Source: Channa striata (taxonomy: Eukaryota > Chordata > Actinopteri > Anabantiformes > Channidae). From it: a stretch of 64,000 nucleotides of DNA. The position numbers were made by a program, and so were the translations under genes. The DNA is taken from positions 14,042,642 to 14,106,641 of the forward strand of contig CM065188.1 in assembly GCA_033026295.1 (NCBI GenBank). Direction: 5' to 3'. Below the pieces are notes generated by a model. It made no database searches. It was not told where the DNA came from and worked only from the letters and a program-made list of their open reading frames with translations. Below, one piece after another: positions 36,672-48,200 of this stretch (positions are counted from its first letter, which is position 1; each line of letters opens with the position of its first letter).

Positions 36672-38796
36672 AGAAGGGGTGTGCTTTACTTTGTGATTAT
36701 TACGTACAAAACCCCTCCACTATAAACATTATGTAAAATTAAGGCATAACAAGAAACTTTCATTTTATCATATTTTAGCAAAAATGTGAAAATTAAATAT
36801 GATGTATTAGATTAATAAGTTGATTAGCTGTTAGCATGTATTACACCAAGAGGAGAAAGGAAAAATAACAGTAACATTACTATCTTGGGAAAAGTTGTTT
36901 GGCAACTTTCTATTAATTTAATTATAATTATTTTATTTAATCTTTAATATGTCTGACTTTACATTTGCATTATTAACTAAGACTTGCTTTTATCAGACCT
37001 GCTGAAGTTCTACAATCTAACAAATATTTTACTAGCAGTTTTAGAATGGTACTTCAGAACAGAAAAGAAAATTTCATCATGTTTAATAATACACAATACA
37101 AAAAACTTCAAATTATATTTTCCCAAGAGATGTTAACAAGTTGTATGTAATTACTGCACCAAACAGTGATTTGATCTGCTTCATGAAAAACTGTTTAAAC
37201 ACCCATTTAATGAAATAAAATAGAATGACTAGATGTATGAATCCCTGCAGTTGATGGTGTAAATGTTCATCCCAGTAAATGCTAATCATGAAGTGTCTTA
37301 AAGTAAAAGCGTTTTTGGATTTTTGAGACAAATAGTAATGCTTCATAAACAATTATATGTATGAGGTAACAGTCATAGGATTAATAAGGAAAGATAAAGG
37401 GTGACACAGGTTATGATATACTGGGTGGTGTTTTCCACCTGGACACACCCGTTTACTTCAGTAATCGGTCAGTGTGAGCTAACAAATAAGTCAGATCGAT
37501 GTAACTATACTTACATCTGTACCAGTACACATGCTGAATATGTATTATGTATGGGGGGGGTAGTGAGCAGCCACCGGGCCGTGTCTAGGGAGGCAGCATT
37601 GAGTTTCCACCTGGTGTTTCCAGCCTCTGGATTCTAGCCTGGTGCTTTACCCACTGAGCCACCAAGTCACCAAACGTGAAGAACTGGCAAATGAAGCAGC
37701 CTGGCAGGGACTTGGAACAGAGTTCGGATTCACCTTGTCGCCACTTTTTTAATGACAAAAATGTGCTGACATTGAAAATCTGTAGTTACCCACAACACTA
37801 GACGCTGACTGGGCCCCGCTGCTCTACTTGTTTCATAATGTCATTAAGGGCATTTTTATTGCCAAATTGGTAAACGGTATATAACCCACTTTAAGCAGTT
37901 CACGCTGCTTCTTATTAACCCATTCACACACACACATTCACCCTCCGATGGGGGGGGGCTGCTAAGCATTTGGCCGACACTCACCGGGAGGAACTGAGGG
38001 GGGGTTCAGTTCTTGCTCAAGGACACATCAACATGTGAGTGGAGGAGAAATTGAAGAGTAATGGTGATGTGCACATTTAATAACAGTTAAAGAAATATCA
38101 TGCCACGATATAAGACAATCTAATCATGGTTCAACTCAAATTATTGTCATGTAATTATATCTATTTTGGTTTACTGCTTACAGTATTTATGCAAAACATG
38201 AAAAAAATACAGTGTTTACAGTTCAAGTGATTTGTAGTCAAAACTTAGTTAATATAACAATAAGACAAAAGTATGAGATAATAGTGAGACCAATGCACAC
38301 AAACAAAAATTTGTATTTAAACATAAATCAATAAAATGATTATAAAATCAATAACAAATAAAACATTTAATTGAGAAATAATACAGATAAACAGATAAAG
38401 GTGATGAGGAATAAAACATGAGAAAATGACAATAGAGTAAAAGAACGTAAAAGATAAAATTATTAATATCCAAATGGCCTTGTGGGTCAGTTGTGGAACA
38501 CTGGGAGGGGATGCGGAAGACATTTGGTTCAAATCCCACCCACTTGGTTTGGCCTCACCCAGCCACCAACAAAGAATATTGGAAATGTTTTAGAATGTTT
38601 AATTATTTTGGCTAAACAATATATTCATAGATGTAGCGCTTTATAATGTTATTTCTCATTCACCCTCAAACTTCGAGGTGCAAGGTGCTCACCTGACCCA
38701 CCGGGAGCAAGTAGGACCATATGTATTATTATGTTTTTTTATCTGCATAGCCAATGTGTAATACCGCATATAACTTAAAACCCTACTCACTGAGTT

Positions 38797-38798
<2 letters not shown>
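36672..38798. other. Repeat-rich region between paralogue B and the LINE
   Basis: No gene. It holds a segment at 37421-37500 that recurs at 48656-48742, a SINE-like A-box segment on the minus strand near 37605-37675 (GGTGGCTCAGTGGGTAAAGC), a CA-rich 'gctcaaggacacat' repeat at about 37915-38035, and a tRNA-like SINE relic at about 38475-38570. Confidence 0.5.
38475..38570 (+). mobile_element. tRNA-derived SINE relic
   Basis: A-box-like TGGCCTTGTGGGTCAGTTG is followed about 50 bases later by a B-box-like GGTTCAAATCCC, the spacing of a Pol III promoter from a tRNA-related SINE. No clear tail was seen. Family not identified. Confidence 0.4.

Positions 38799-38859
<61 letters not shown>
38799..38859 (+). 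repeat. (TA)n microsatellite at the LINE 5' junction
   Basis: About 30 perfect TA units abut the 5' end of the LINE coding sequence. A shorter TA-rich stretch (TATACTGTATATACAC) lies just past the 3' T-run, consistent with insertion into, or target duplication of, a TA-rich site. Confidence 0.9.
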
Positions 38860-38860
<1 letters not shown>

Positions 38861-41625
38861 GACCATCACTGAAACCAACCAGCTGATATACAGCACAGCA
38901 ACTGTGATCCTTGAGGTGCTTGGCTATAAGATCAACACAAGCACAAATAAGGTGCACTATCCTCCATGGAAACGGAGGTTGGAGGCTAAGATCAAGGCAA
39001 CACGGAGAGAAGTTAGCCAACTATCGGAATTACAGAAAGGCATGATGAAGAAGTACAACCTGCCTGAGAAATACAACAACCTGTCCATACCTGAGGCCCT
39101 TGAGACTGCCAAACAAAGGCTCACAGCCCTGGCTACCCGGCTGAAGAGATACACCGAGAAGTTGAAACCAGGAGAATAAACAGGATGTTCTCCACTGAGC
39201 CATCCAAGGTGTACTCACAGTGGCAGGGTAATAACACGAGAGCAGACCCGCCAAGGCTGGAGACTGAAGAATACTGGAAGAACATATGGGAGAAGGAGGC
39301 AACACATAACAGCAATGCCCAATGGCTGGTGGACTTGAGAGCAGACCACAGCAACCTTCCTGAACAAGATCCAGTAACCATCACAATGGCAGACATCCAA
39401 GAGAGGGTCTCAGGCATGAAGAACTGGACAGCACCAGGGCCTGATATGATCCATGCCTACTGGCTAAAGAAGCTAACTTCCCTTCATGAGCGACTGGCGG
39501 CACAAATGAACACGCTAATAGTGGATGGAACCCACCCTGAATGGCTAACGGAAGGACGAACAGTACTGATCGTGAAGGACCCCAGAAGGGAGCAGTCCCA
39601 TCCAACTACCGCCCAATAACCTGCCTCTGCACAACATGGAAGCTCCTGTCGGGCATCATAGCGGCTAAGATGACCAGGCACGTGGATCAATACATGACCA
39701 AAGCACAGAAAGGAATTGGTAGTAACACCAGAGGAGCCAAGCACCAGCTCCTGGTAGATAAAGCGGTCACCCGAGACTGCAAGACCAGACATACCAACCT
39801 GTGCACTGCCTGGATTGACTACAAGAAAGCCTACGACTCGATGCCGCACACATGGATCATGGAATGCTTAGAACTGTACAAGATCAACAGGAGTCTAAGA
39901 GCCTTCATCCAGAACTCAATGGGAAGGTGGAAAACAACGCTAGAGGCCAACTTCCAGCCAATTGCCCAAGTCAACATCAAGTGCGGCATATACCAAGGAG
40001 ATGCCCTGTCCCCGCTGCTGTTCTGCATAGGCCTGAACCCCCTCAGCCAGATCATCACCAAGAGTGGCTACGGATATCGACCACGCAATGGAGCAACCGT
40101 CAGCCACCTCCTCTACATGGATGACATCAAGCTGTATGCCAGAAGCGAACGAGACATCGACTCGCTGATACATACCACCAGGATATACAGCCAAGACATC
40201 GGAATGTCATTCGGACTGGACAAGTGTGGCCGGATGGTTGCGAGGAGAGGAAAGGTAGTCAGAACTGAGGGGATTGTACTACCAGAAGGCAAGATAGCAG
40301 ATGTGGAAGACAGCTACAAGTACCTTGGGATCCCGCAGGCAAATGGTAACCACGAAGAGGCGCAAGGAAAGCAGCGACCACCAAGTACCTCCAGAGAGTA
40401 AGGCAAGTCCTGAGAAGTCAGCTGAATGGGAAGAACAAGGTCCGGGCGATCAACACCTACGCCCTCCCGGTCATCAGGTACCCAGCTGGCATAATAAGCT
40501 GGCCAAAGGAGGAGATGGAAGCCACTGACATCAAGACAAGGAAGCTCCTTACAATGCATGGAGGGTTTCACCCCAAATCCAGCACCCTGAGACTGTACGC
40601 TAAGCGCAAGGAAGGAGGCCGAGGACTAGTGAGCATCAGAGCCACTATCCAGGATGAAACAACTAAGCTCCGTGAATACATCAGGAAGATGGCCCCAAGT
40701 GATGACGTGCTTAGTGAATACCTCAGGCAGCAGAAACCAGAGGAGGAGCAAGGACAGGAAGAGCAGGATCCATCATGGAAGGACAAACCCCTGCACGGTA
40801 TGTATCACCGGCAGATAGAAGAAGTGGCTGACATTGAAAAATCCTACCAGTGGCTGGACAAAGCTGGACTGAAAGACAGCACAGAGGCACTAATCCTAGC
40901 AGCACAGGAGCAGGCTCTGAGTACAAGATCAATAGAGGCTGGGATCTACCATACCAGGCAAGACCCCAGGTGCAGGCTGTGCAAAGATGCCCCTGAGACA
41001 ATCCAGCACATAACAGCGGGGTGCAAGATGCTAGCAGGCAGGGCATACATGGAACGCCATAACCAAGTGGCTGGCATAGTACACAGGAACATCTGTGCCG
41101 AGCACGGACTGGAAGTCCCGAAGTCACGATGGGACACACCTCCAAAGGTGGTTGAGAATGACAGAGCTAAGATCCTGTGGGACTTCCAGATACAGACTGA
41201 CAAACTGGTAATGGCCAACCAACCGGACATAGTAGTTGTGGACAAACAGGAGAACAAGGCTGTAGTGATAGATGTAGCAATCCCGAGCGATAGCAACATC
41301 AGGAAGAAGGAACACGAGAAACTTGAGAAATACCAAGGGCTGAAAGAGGAGATAGAAAAGATGTGGAAGGTGAAGGCACAAGTGGTGCCCGTGGTGATAG
41401 GAACCCTGGGGGCTGTGACCCCCAAACTGGGAGAGTGGCTCCAGCAGATCCCAGGAACAACATCTGAGATCTCTGTCCAGAAGAGCGCAGTCCTAGGAAC
41501 AGCTAAGATACTGCGCAGGACCCTCAAGCTCCCAGGCCTCTGGTAGAGGACCCGAGCTTGAAGGAAGAAGTAAGACCGCCCCAAAAGAGAAGGGGGGCGA
41601 GTGGGGAATTTTTTTTTTTTTTTTT
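38860..41625 (+). mobile_element. RLE-type LINE (R4/Dong/Rex6-like), three frameshifts
   Basis: One polyprotein is spread over four frame segments: 38860-39179, about 39180-39595, about 39590-40360 and about 40365-41546. Visible parts are an N-terminal helical region, then reverse transcriptase with NWTAPGPDMIHAYWLKKL, SNYRPITCL, AWIDYKKAYDSMPH, GIYQGDALSPLLFC and the catalytic YMDD, then thumb. A CX2CX8HX4C zinc knuckle (CRLC...H...C) and a C-terminal restriction-like endonuclease with PDIVVVD and VVIDVAIP follow. It lacks an apurinic endonuclease, so it belongs with site-preferring RLE LINEs. Gaps fall near 39175, 39583 and 40363, each a net shift of -1. The 3' end is a T-run at 41609-41625. 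The 5' end seems truncated, with no upstream zinc fingers. Host chromosome copy, inactive as it stands. Confidence 0.88.
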
Positions 41626-41754
41626 ATACTGTATATACACACAGATGCTACATCTCTAACTTCCAGGAAACCAAACTTTCACGGTTTGGAAAAAGCTAAG
41701 GCCACCACACTTTGCCAGTCTTTGCCAACCCTCATGGTTTGTACTGATAGACCA

Positions 41755-41847
41755 TCGTGAGCTGATTGGTGGCCTAAACACAACATGCAAATTAAAGCCA
41801 AATTAAAAAGTGTCACTGCTCACCTGCCGGGACCTTCACTGTTAGAG
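41755..41847 (+). promoter_or_regulatory. Promoter region of protease paralogue C
   Basis: GCTGATTGGTGG at 41761-41772 is identical to the reverse CCAAT motif upstream of paralogue B. ATGCAAAT at 41785-41792 is a perfect octamer (POU) motif, echoing the TTTGCATA motifs upstream of A and B. The LINE insertion ends about 130 bases upstream and leaves this block intact. Confidence 0.5.
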
Positions 41848-44800
41848 ATGCTTGACATGACAGCTCGTCTTCTTCTGCTGTGGGTCGGTGAGTAGTCAGT
41901 TAGAGTTGTCGTTTTGTAAGAAGCAGTTTTATGTCAAGTCAGTCTTTTTCTTTGTTTCTTTCTTTATTCTGTGGCCACGTAAATATTCATTTTTTTACAT
42001 CAATTCATTGGAACTGTTTCATACAGTCCATTTATGTCCAAAATCGTCATTTGCTTGCATTAAGTATCTTCTGTACCTGTACATTGTGTAAAAGATAATT
42101 CGAAATTTTGTTTCCTATACAGTTTTGCATAGACAACAAGTATCTTGCTGGTGAATGAAACATATATTATTGGCCTACGAATTGGTCCATAGTTTCTAGA
42201 TAATAGACTTATATTTTTTAGTCAAAACACTTGAAGGAGCTAGGAACAGATCACGTAACAGCTGATCTTGGACAGTAAGGATGTTTTGATATATGTAATT
42301 TCTTAATAACAAAAAAAACAAAAAGCTTTAAGGTTGTTGTAGGACTGAGCCCCAAACACTTCATGCGTGGCAGTTGTCTTGATTCTCACACAGCTACTTG
42401 TTTGCAACAACTAATACTGTAAGACATGTCATTTCCTGATAGATATCGTCACAGCCCTAAGACATTATGGAGACATTTTTTTTATTGTGATATCAGCGCA
42501 TACATCATTACAACCCTAGTATTCCTAATTTTCTCTATAGAGTAAATAAGTCATTTGCACATTCACCTGCCTGATGACCTTTCGTTTAAGGTTTCGCATT
42601 TAGCAGAGAAGCAGATATACAGAAGAGAGTTGTTGGAGGCCGTCAGTGTCAACCAAATGAGCGACTGTACCATGTCAGACTGTCAGGTCTGGATCCTGAT
42701 GGAACCTGGAGCTTCTGTGGAGGCTCTTTGCTCACTGACCGCTGGATTTTGACTGCAAGTCACTGTTGGCAACCAGGACGGTGAGAAAGACAATCTTTTA
42801 CTTGAACAATACTTTACTTGAAGGAGCCAACACATTTTGTATTTATATTTCATATTTATACAGTGTCCAGTACAAAGAAATTGTCATTTTTAAAAATAAC
42901 TACCTTTATTCTGTGCTTCACATATTTGAGCATGTATGAAATGAAACAGCCTTCAATGTAAAATGATTTGAGCCTATACCTGACAGGGGACGGGGCGGAG
43001 GGGCGAGGGGTTGTGGTGTCTACATCCGTTCGTTATCTGCAGCCGCTCGTCCTGTTTTACGATGCACAGAAAAATCCAAACAAAGCCTAGTGCAAAAAAC
43101 CATATGAAACTCAACTAGTTGTCCATGCTGACCCAAACTTAAAACTGTGACACCAGAACTGAATATGAACCAAAACTGTAAACTTTGGGATCTGTTCCAC
43201 TCCAACAAAATGCGATGCTGTTTAATGTTTAAAGGGAAAGAGCAGAAAATATAATTTTTCTCTTTAACCCCTTTTAGGACCCGGGTCCAGGACAAAGAGT
43301 GGAAATAATATCTGAGCCTAGGATCTACAGAGACAACAACGATAATGTGCATGACATCATGTTACTAAAGCTACCCTATCCCACTAATATTCCACGTGTC
43401 GCTTATCCTGACTGTGACTATTCACTGCAACTGTAGGTTGTAACCACAAAACTACAGTATGAAGGAATTCATCAGTCAAATCAAATTACATTTTTGCAGC
43501 GCAATATCACAAACTTTGTTTGGTGCATTTGTCACGATCTGTCTTTAGATCCTCAGAATTTATTTAGAAGACAGTTTAAAAAAAAGTTTTACAGATTTTC
43601 ACATTTTATAAATAAAGAAATAAATACTAAAACAAACACAATTAAAATAATTCACTTCCAGAGAACATGATTAGCTCTTAAAAAAGAAGCTGGTGATGCA
43701 TACGGATGAAAAATAGCTTTAGTTTTGTGATGTATTGTCTATGTAATAACATTTAATGTACATTAGATTTTTAGATTTTTCGATTATGGCAGGACTGATA
43801 GTACTGACACGGAGCTCATTTCAGAGTCACTTACACAGTGTATGGACGTTAACACTTGGGATTAAGGCGCCATTTATGATTTATGTGGTAACCAATATTT
43901 CAGGAATGTAGATGTGGAGAAAGAAACGGCCCCCTGCAGGGATACACTTTACCTCTTGCCAAGTAGCACTTTGAGGGACATAAACAAGTATAAATCAATT
44001 TCATGTAAATATTAAAAAACAGTGTATAGGAAAATGTTATTGCAATGGCTGTATTTTATTTTATTTTTATTTTTGTTCATTTTCCAGGAAGGACACAGTT
44101 AATGTTGCAGGTCACGGTTCCACAACCGCAGGCATTTCTAATATGAGACGTGAGATATTTGTTGACAATTTACACCTTTTTGATTTAGAGTCTAATCTAG
44201 TGTGTTATAATCTAATCATTACGTTTTACTTATTTATCATAATTTATACAACAAATCATGTTATTTTCCAAATGGAAACTTTTTTGTTGTGTTTTTCCAA
44301 TCTTCCTTAGGACTTGGTCAAGCACCGTCTCTCCATTGTGGAGACCTTCATGTTGTTGACTGTGCTAATCTTCTAACCTACTTGAGGAATACCGATGTGC
44401 AGACATGGAACTACCTCCAGTATCAGTCCTTATTCTGTGGCCACAGCTCTACGGTGGATGTATGTTGGGTAAGTTGACATTGCAACATTACACTGAATAT
44501 AACACATCATAATTAAAATGTTTTTCTATTTTGTGATACCTGTTCTTGTCCAGTACACCCTTCTTTATTCTCTTCACCAAAAGTTTTTGGTAAGGCTTTA
44601 GATTAAGGCCCGTGTCTTACAGAGTAAGTACCGCGCACTTACTGGGTACTTTTTTAAAACCACCAGATAGATAGAGTGTATGTATTTTTCTTACTCTCAT
44701 CTTTTTACCCCATAACTCCCTAAGTTTGCTTATTGTTATCAAGTAACAACAAATATGTATAGATTATAGACCATATTTTAACTTAAACAACCATTCCCAT

Positions 44801-45239
44801 GTGGGCAGCCTCAGGCGCCCGGGGAGCTGGTGCTGGGTGTCTCCCTCTCGGACACACCTGCTGGGTAGCCTGGGGATGTACGGGTCAGAGGGAAGCTTAA
44901 TGGCAGTTATGTACATGTGCTACCCAACTGGAACCAAAAGAAGCAAGCTGAAAATCAGCTAAAGACAATAACTGTAAAGGACACACACTGAAGACTGCAC
45001 TGGTCTGCACCGAACTTTGTGGAGGTTTTAAACTGATGTTATTCAAACAGGTATGTCAAGAATATATATTTATGCTTTCACAGGGTGACTCTGGAGGAGG
45101 AGTGATGTTCAACAATATGATTTACGGTCTCATTTCCACTGGAAATCCTACAGTTGCATGTGTTGACGGAGGTGGATTTATTAACCTCTGTCAGCCGGAA
45201 TACAAACGCTGGATTCAACAAAATATTAACAACCCCTGA
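41848..45239 (+). CDS. Trypsin-like serine protease, S1A (paralogue C), one frameshift
   Basis: Six exons: 41848-41887 (or from Met 41857), 42591-42780, 43278-43432, 44088-44149, 44311-44468 and 45084-45239. Exons 2 and 5 equal those of B in length (190 and 158 nt). The signal peptide is TARLLLLWV. The activation site is QKR|VVGG. The triad is His in LTASHCW, Asp in VHDIMLLKLP and Ser in GDSGGG. DVCWGDS places Asp at position 189, so trypsin-like specificity is expected. Unlike B it keeps Cys58. Exon 3 is 155 nt where frame requires 156. Spliced as predicted it hits TAA after about ten codons, but one extra base near the CCC at 43280-43282 would restore the frame through PGQRVEIISE. So it is either a single-base assembly error or a young pseudogene. 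Confidence 0.75.
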
Positions 45240-48200
45240 ACAAAACCTGGATACTGTAAACTGACTAATGTCTTTTATAACCCGAACCCATTAAATATGA
45301 GGCTTCATCTCAGCTAAAATCCACCACAGTTTGAATTTATTGTTAAGAAGCTAATATCTTCTCTGTGTTTTTCCATTTGGCTTTACTAATTGTTTCCATG
45401 TTGTTGTGAATTGTTTTCATTTTCAACATCAGACATATACATTGACAGTTCCTATAGGATGTCTTCACAAACCTTAAACATTTAATCATTGATTAAAAAG
45501 AAAAACATGCTTGGGATAGTGTATTTTTGTGTTTATGCTTTGTTTTGCTTTCCAAACACTAGCATCTAGTTTAATTACTTTTCATTTATTAATGTTTTTG
45601 GGACTCTCCACTAAAATTTCAAAGGGTGAAAAACCTTAATACTGTCGTTCTTGCACAGTCACTCACTTTTTGAAGACACCCTGCTCCGATCTACACATGA
45701 GCCATGTTTCTTCCATTTCTTAGAGATAGATTTAACTGCACTCCAAGGGATATTTATATGCATGCCTTGACTTTTAATAATCTGTTCATGGAATTGAATG
45801 TTGTTTTTCTTCATAGAGTACTGTAGATTTGGCCACATTAAAACACGTTTACTGCAATCAGGTCAACTTTATTTATTTAATTGTCTGACTTAAAAACATG
45901 TGTCACTAAGGAGGGTGATTTTTTTATGCAATCATTTAGTTTATACAGTATTTTCCACAGACATTACTTTAACAACTGCGTTAACTTTTTAAAAAGCCTT
46001 TTTGTGTGTTTTTTTATTTAAAAAGAAATTTTAGATTAACTGATTCAGAAGTAAAACCAAAAACAGTTTTTCTGAATTTTCAGAGTAGGTACAGCAAATT
46101 TACCGGGTACTGAGTCTGTATAATCTTGACTTTATACAGATTATCAACAGGCTCCCTCGCACACACACCTTTTTGGGGTCCATGTTGAATTTTTTCTTCC
46201 CATTTGAGAACCGCTTGGTCTTCTCTAATGTCTTGCTGCAGGGAAAGTGACAAAGTGAGTAATCAGGAAGCCCTTTGACATAGATACATGCACGTAGTGG
46301 CATCACAATCAAACTTAGCTGGAACGAATACAGTCATAAATTCTCCAAGTTAAAATGTGCAATAAAAAAAAAAAGTAGATCATTTTGGAGCACCTTACAG
46401 CACTTTGTGGTATTCTGTTAAAACTAGCTGTTACTGTTGCCTCAGTGGCCCCTCCGCTCCGACCTCGGCCACACAGGGGTTTTTTCTCACAGAAGCTTCT
46501 CTTTACATTTATCTATTGATTGTTGCAACATGATGCAAACATTGTCTTTATATTATTTGGGTTTGGGAATTTTTTATATTAATTATGCGCAGTTAGACAA
46601 ACATCACCTTAGCAAATAACCCTTTGTAAGGTACGTGTAAAAATATGCCAAATTGTGTTTAGTTGCAAATGCAAATATGTTTTTCGGAGCAATGCAATTG
46701 CAACCACATTGTGTTTTCTGTGAGCATACGTAGATAAGTAATAAAATGTGCATCGTTTAAACTCACTAATGAAGGTGTTTTATCTGGTTTGTTCGATCTC
46801 AGAGGTTTAAGAATTTACTAGTTTGTGTGTCTTTAAAATTTGGGCTGAAAATGTCAAAAAATACATTGGGAAGCCAAAAAGGAATGGAGCAGATGCTAAC
46901 CTTCAGATCAGGGTTTAATGGCCTGAAAGTTGTTTAGAAACCTGAAACTGAACCATCAATGTGTGACTTTCACAAAATACAGTAAGAGGGAGAATGTGGT
47001 GGGTGTTCCATAAAGACGATTGCTATAAAAGACACAAGAGTTTCAGAAGAGAAACTAAACGTCTAGATCTGAGTCAAACCAACAGCATCATTTTGAAAAA
47101 CAGTGCTAATGAGGTGGGCATTGGACCGAGACGGGGAAGGGAGGAGAAGGGGATGTCGCAATGGGACGTGCTACTACAAATGTGCCTGTAACGGCAGTTT
47201 GATGCAGGTGAGTTTAGGTAAGAGTTTAAGTGATTAAACGTCCCACTGACTTGTTCTTTTCCTCTTTAATCAAGAGGACGAGTAGCAAAATAGCAGAAAA
47301 AATGTATAAAGTATGACAATATTGAAACTACTTTAATTGGCCAGACATAGACTGGTGAGCTGTCCAGGTTGTTCAGCGGACCCCTGGTCCATCCCTTGCA
47401 GTTGACTTAAAGCTTCATTAATTGCTACTTTATGGAACAGAAGCATGAAAAGTGCAGTCATACTTTATTTGGAAATTTGTGTGTGTGTGAAAGGGACTAT
47501 GAATATATTTAATTGTGTTTCTCTAGAAAGCAAAGGAAGTGCTTTTTTTCGTGTTTCTGTTTTCTCCTCTTTGACTTTTCATGGTGATCGGCTGTCGTGC
47601 AGGTTGTTAGGAAAATCATGTTGCAAATCTCACCTTCACGAGTTTTTGTGCCCTGGGTACTTTGGAGAAAACAGCGTGTTCAGCCTGAGCACAATGACGC
47701 CCCGTCAAGTGCAAAGTGTCTCTATTGATTCTAATCTGAGCTGTCGGGCCCAACTTCTCTGCAATCATCAAGTCAAGGATAATCTGCTTTGAATGGGCTG
47801 CCGCCGCTCGGCTGCAGACCACAAGCCTTTTACCGGCTACACTCTGACAAATGGCTTTGCCTCTGTTGAGGCTTTAGGGTGGAAAAGACAGAGCAATTGA
47901 TTGTTTCTCACGCGCACGAAAAGCAGCTGTTTGCACCCACGACATTTAGCTTTGTGTGCACGTTTGTATGTCGGTGGACGTTTATCCATGGATGTAAAAT
48001 TCACAAAGTTCTGACTGAGTTTGCAAATGTTCTGGTTTTTCTTTTGCAAAAAAAAACAAACTAACTAAATCTAAAAAATGTATTAATATTCTGGTTTTAA
48101 ATATGCTTTAAATAAGCATTTACACCCATCCTCAACATTAGATAATCTTTTGTTAGTGTTGTTTTAATATTGTATCTAGGGAATTTTTCAGTTTCAAACC

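Noticed and set aside
38754..39179. A stand-alone 141-codon gene starting within the (TA)n tract
   Set aside because: Its N-terminus is repeat-encoded Ile/Tyr; the rest is the first frame segment of the LINE polyprotein.
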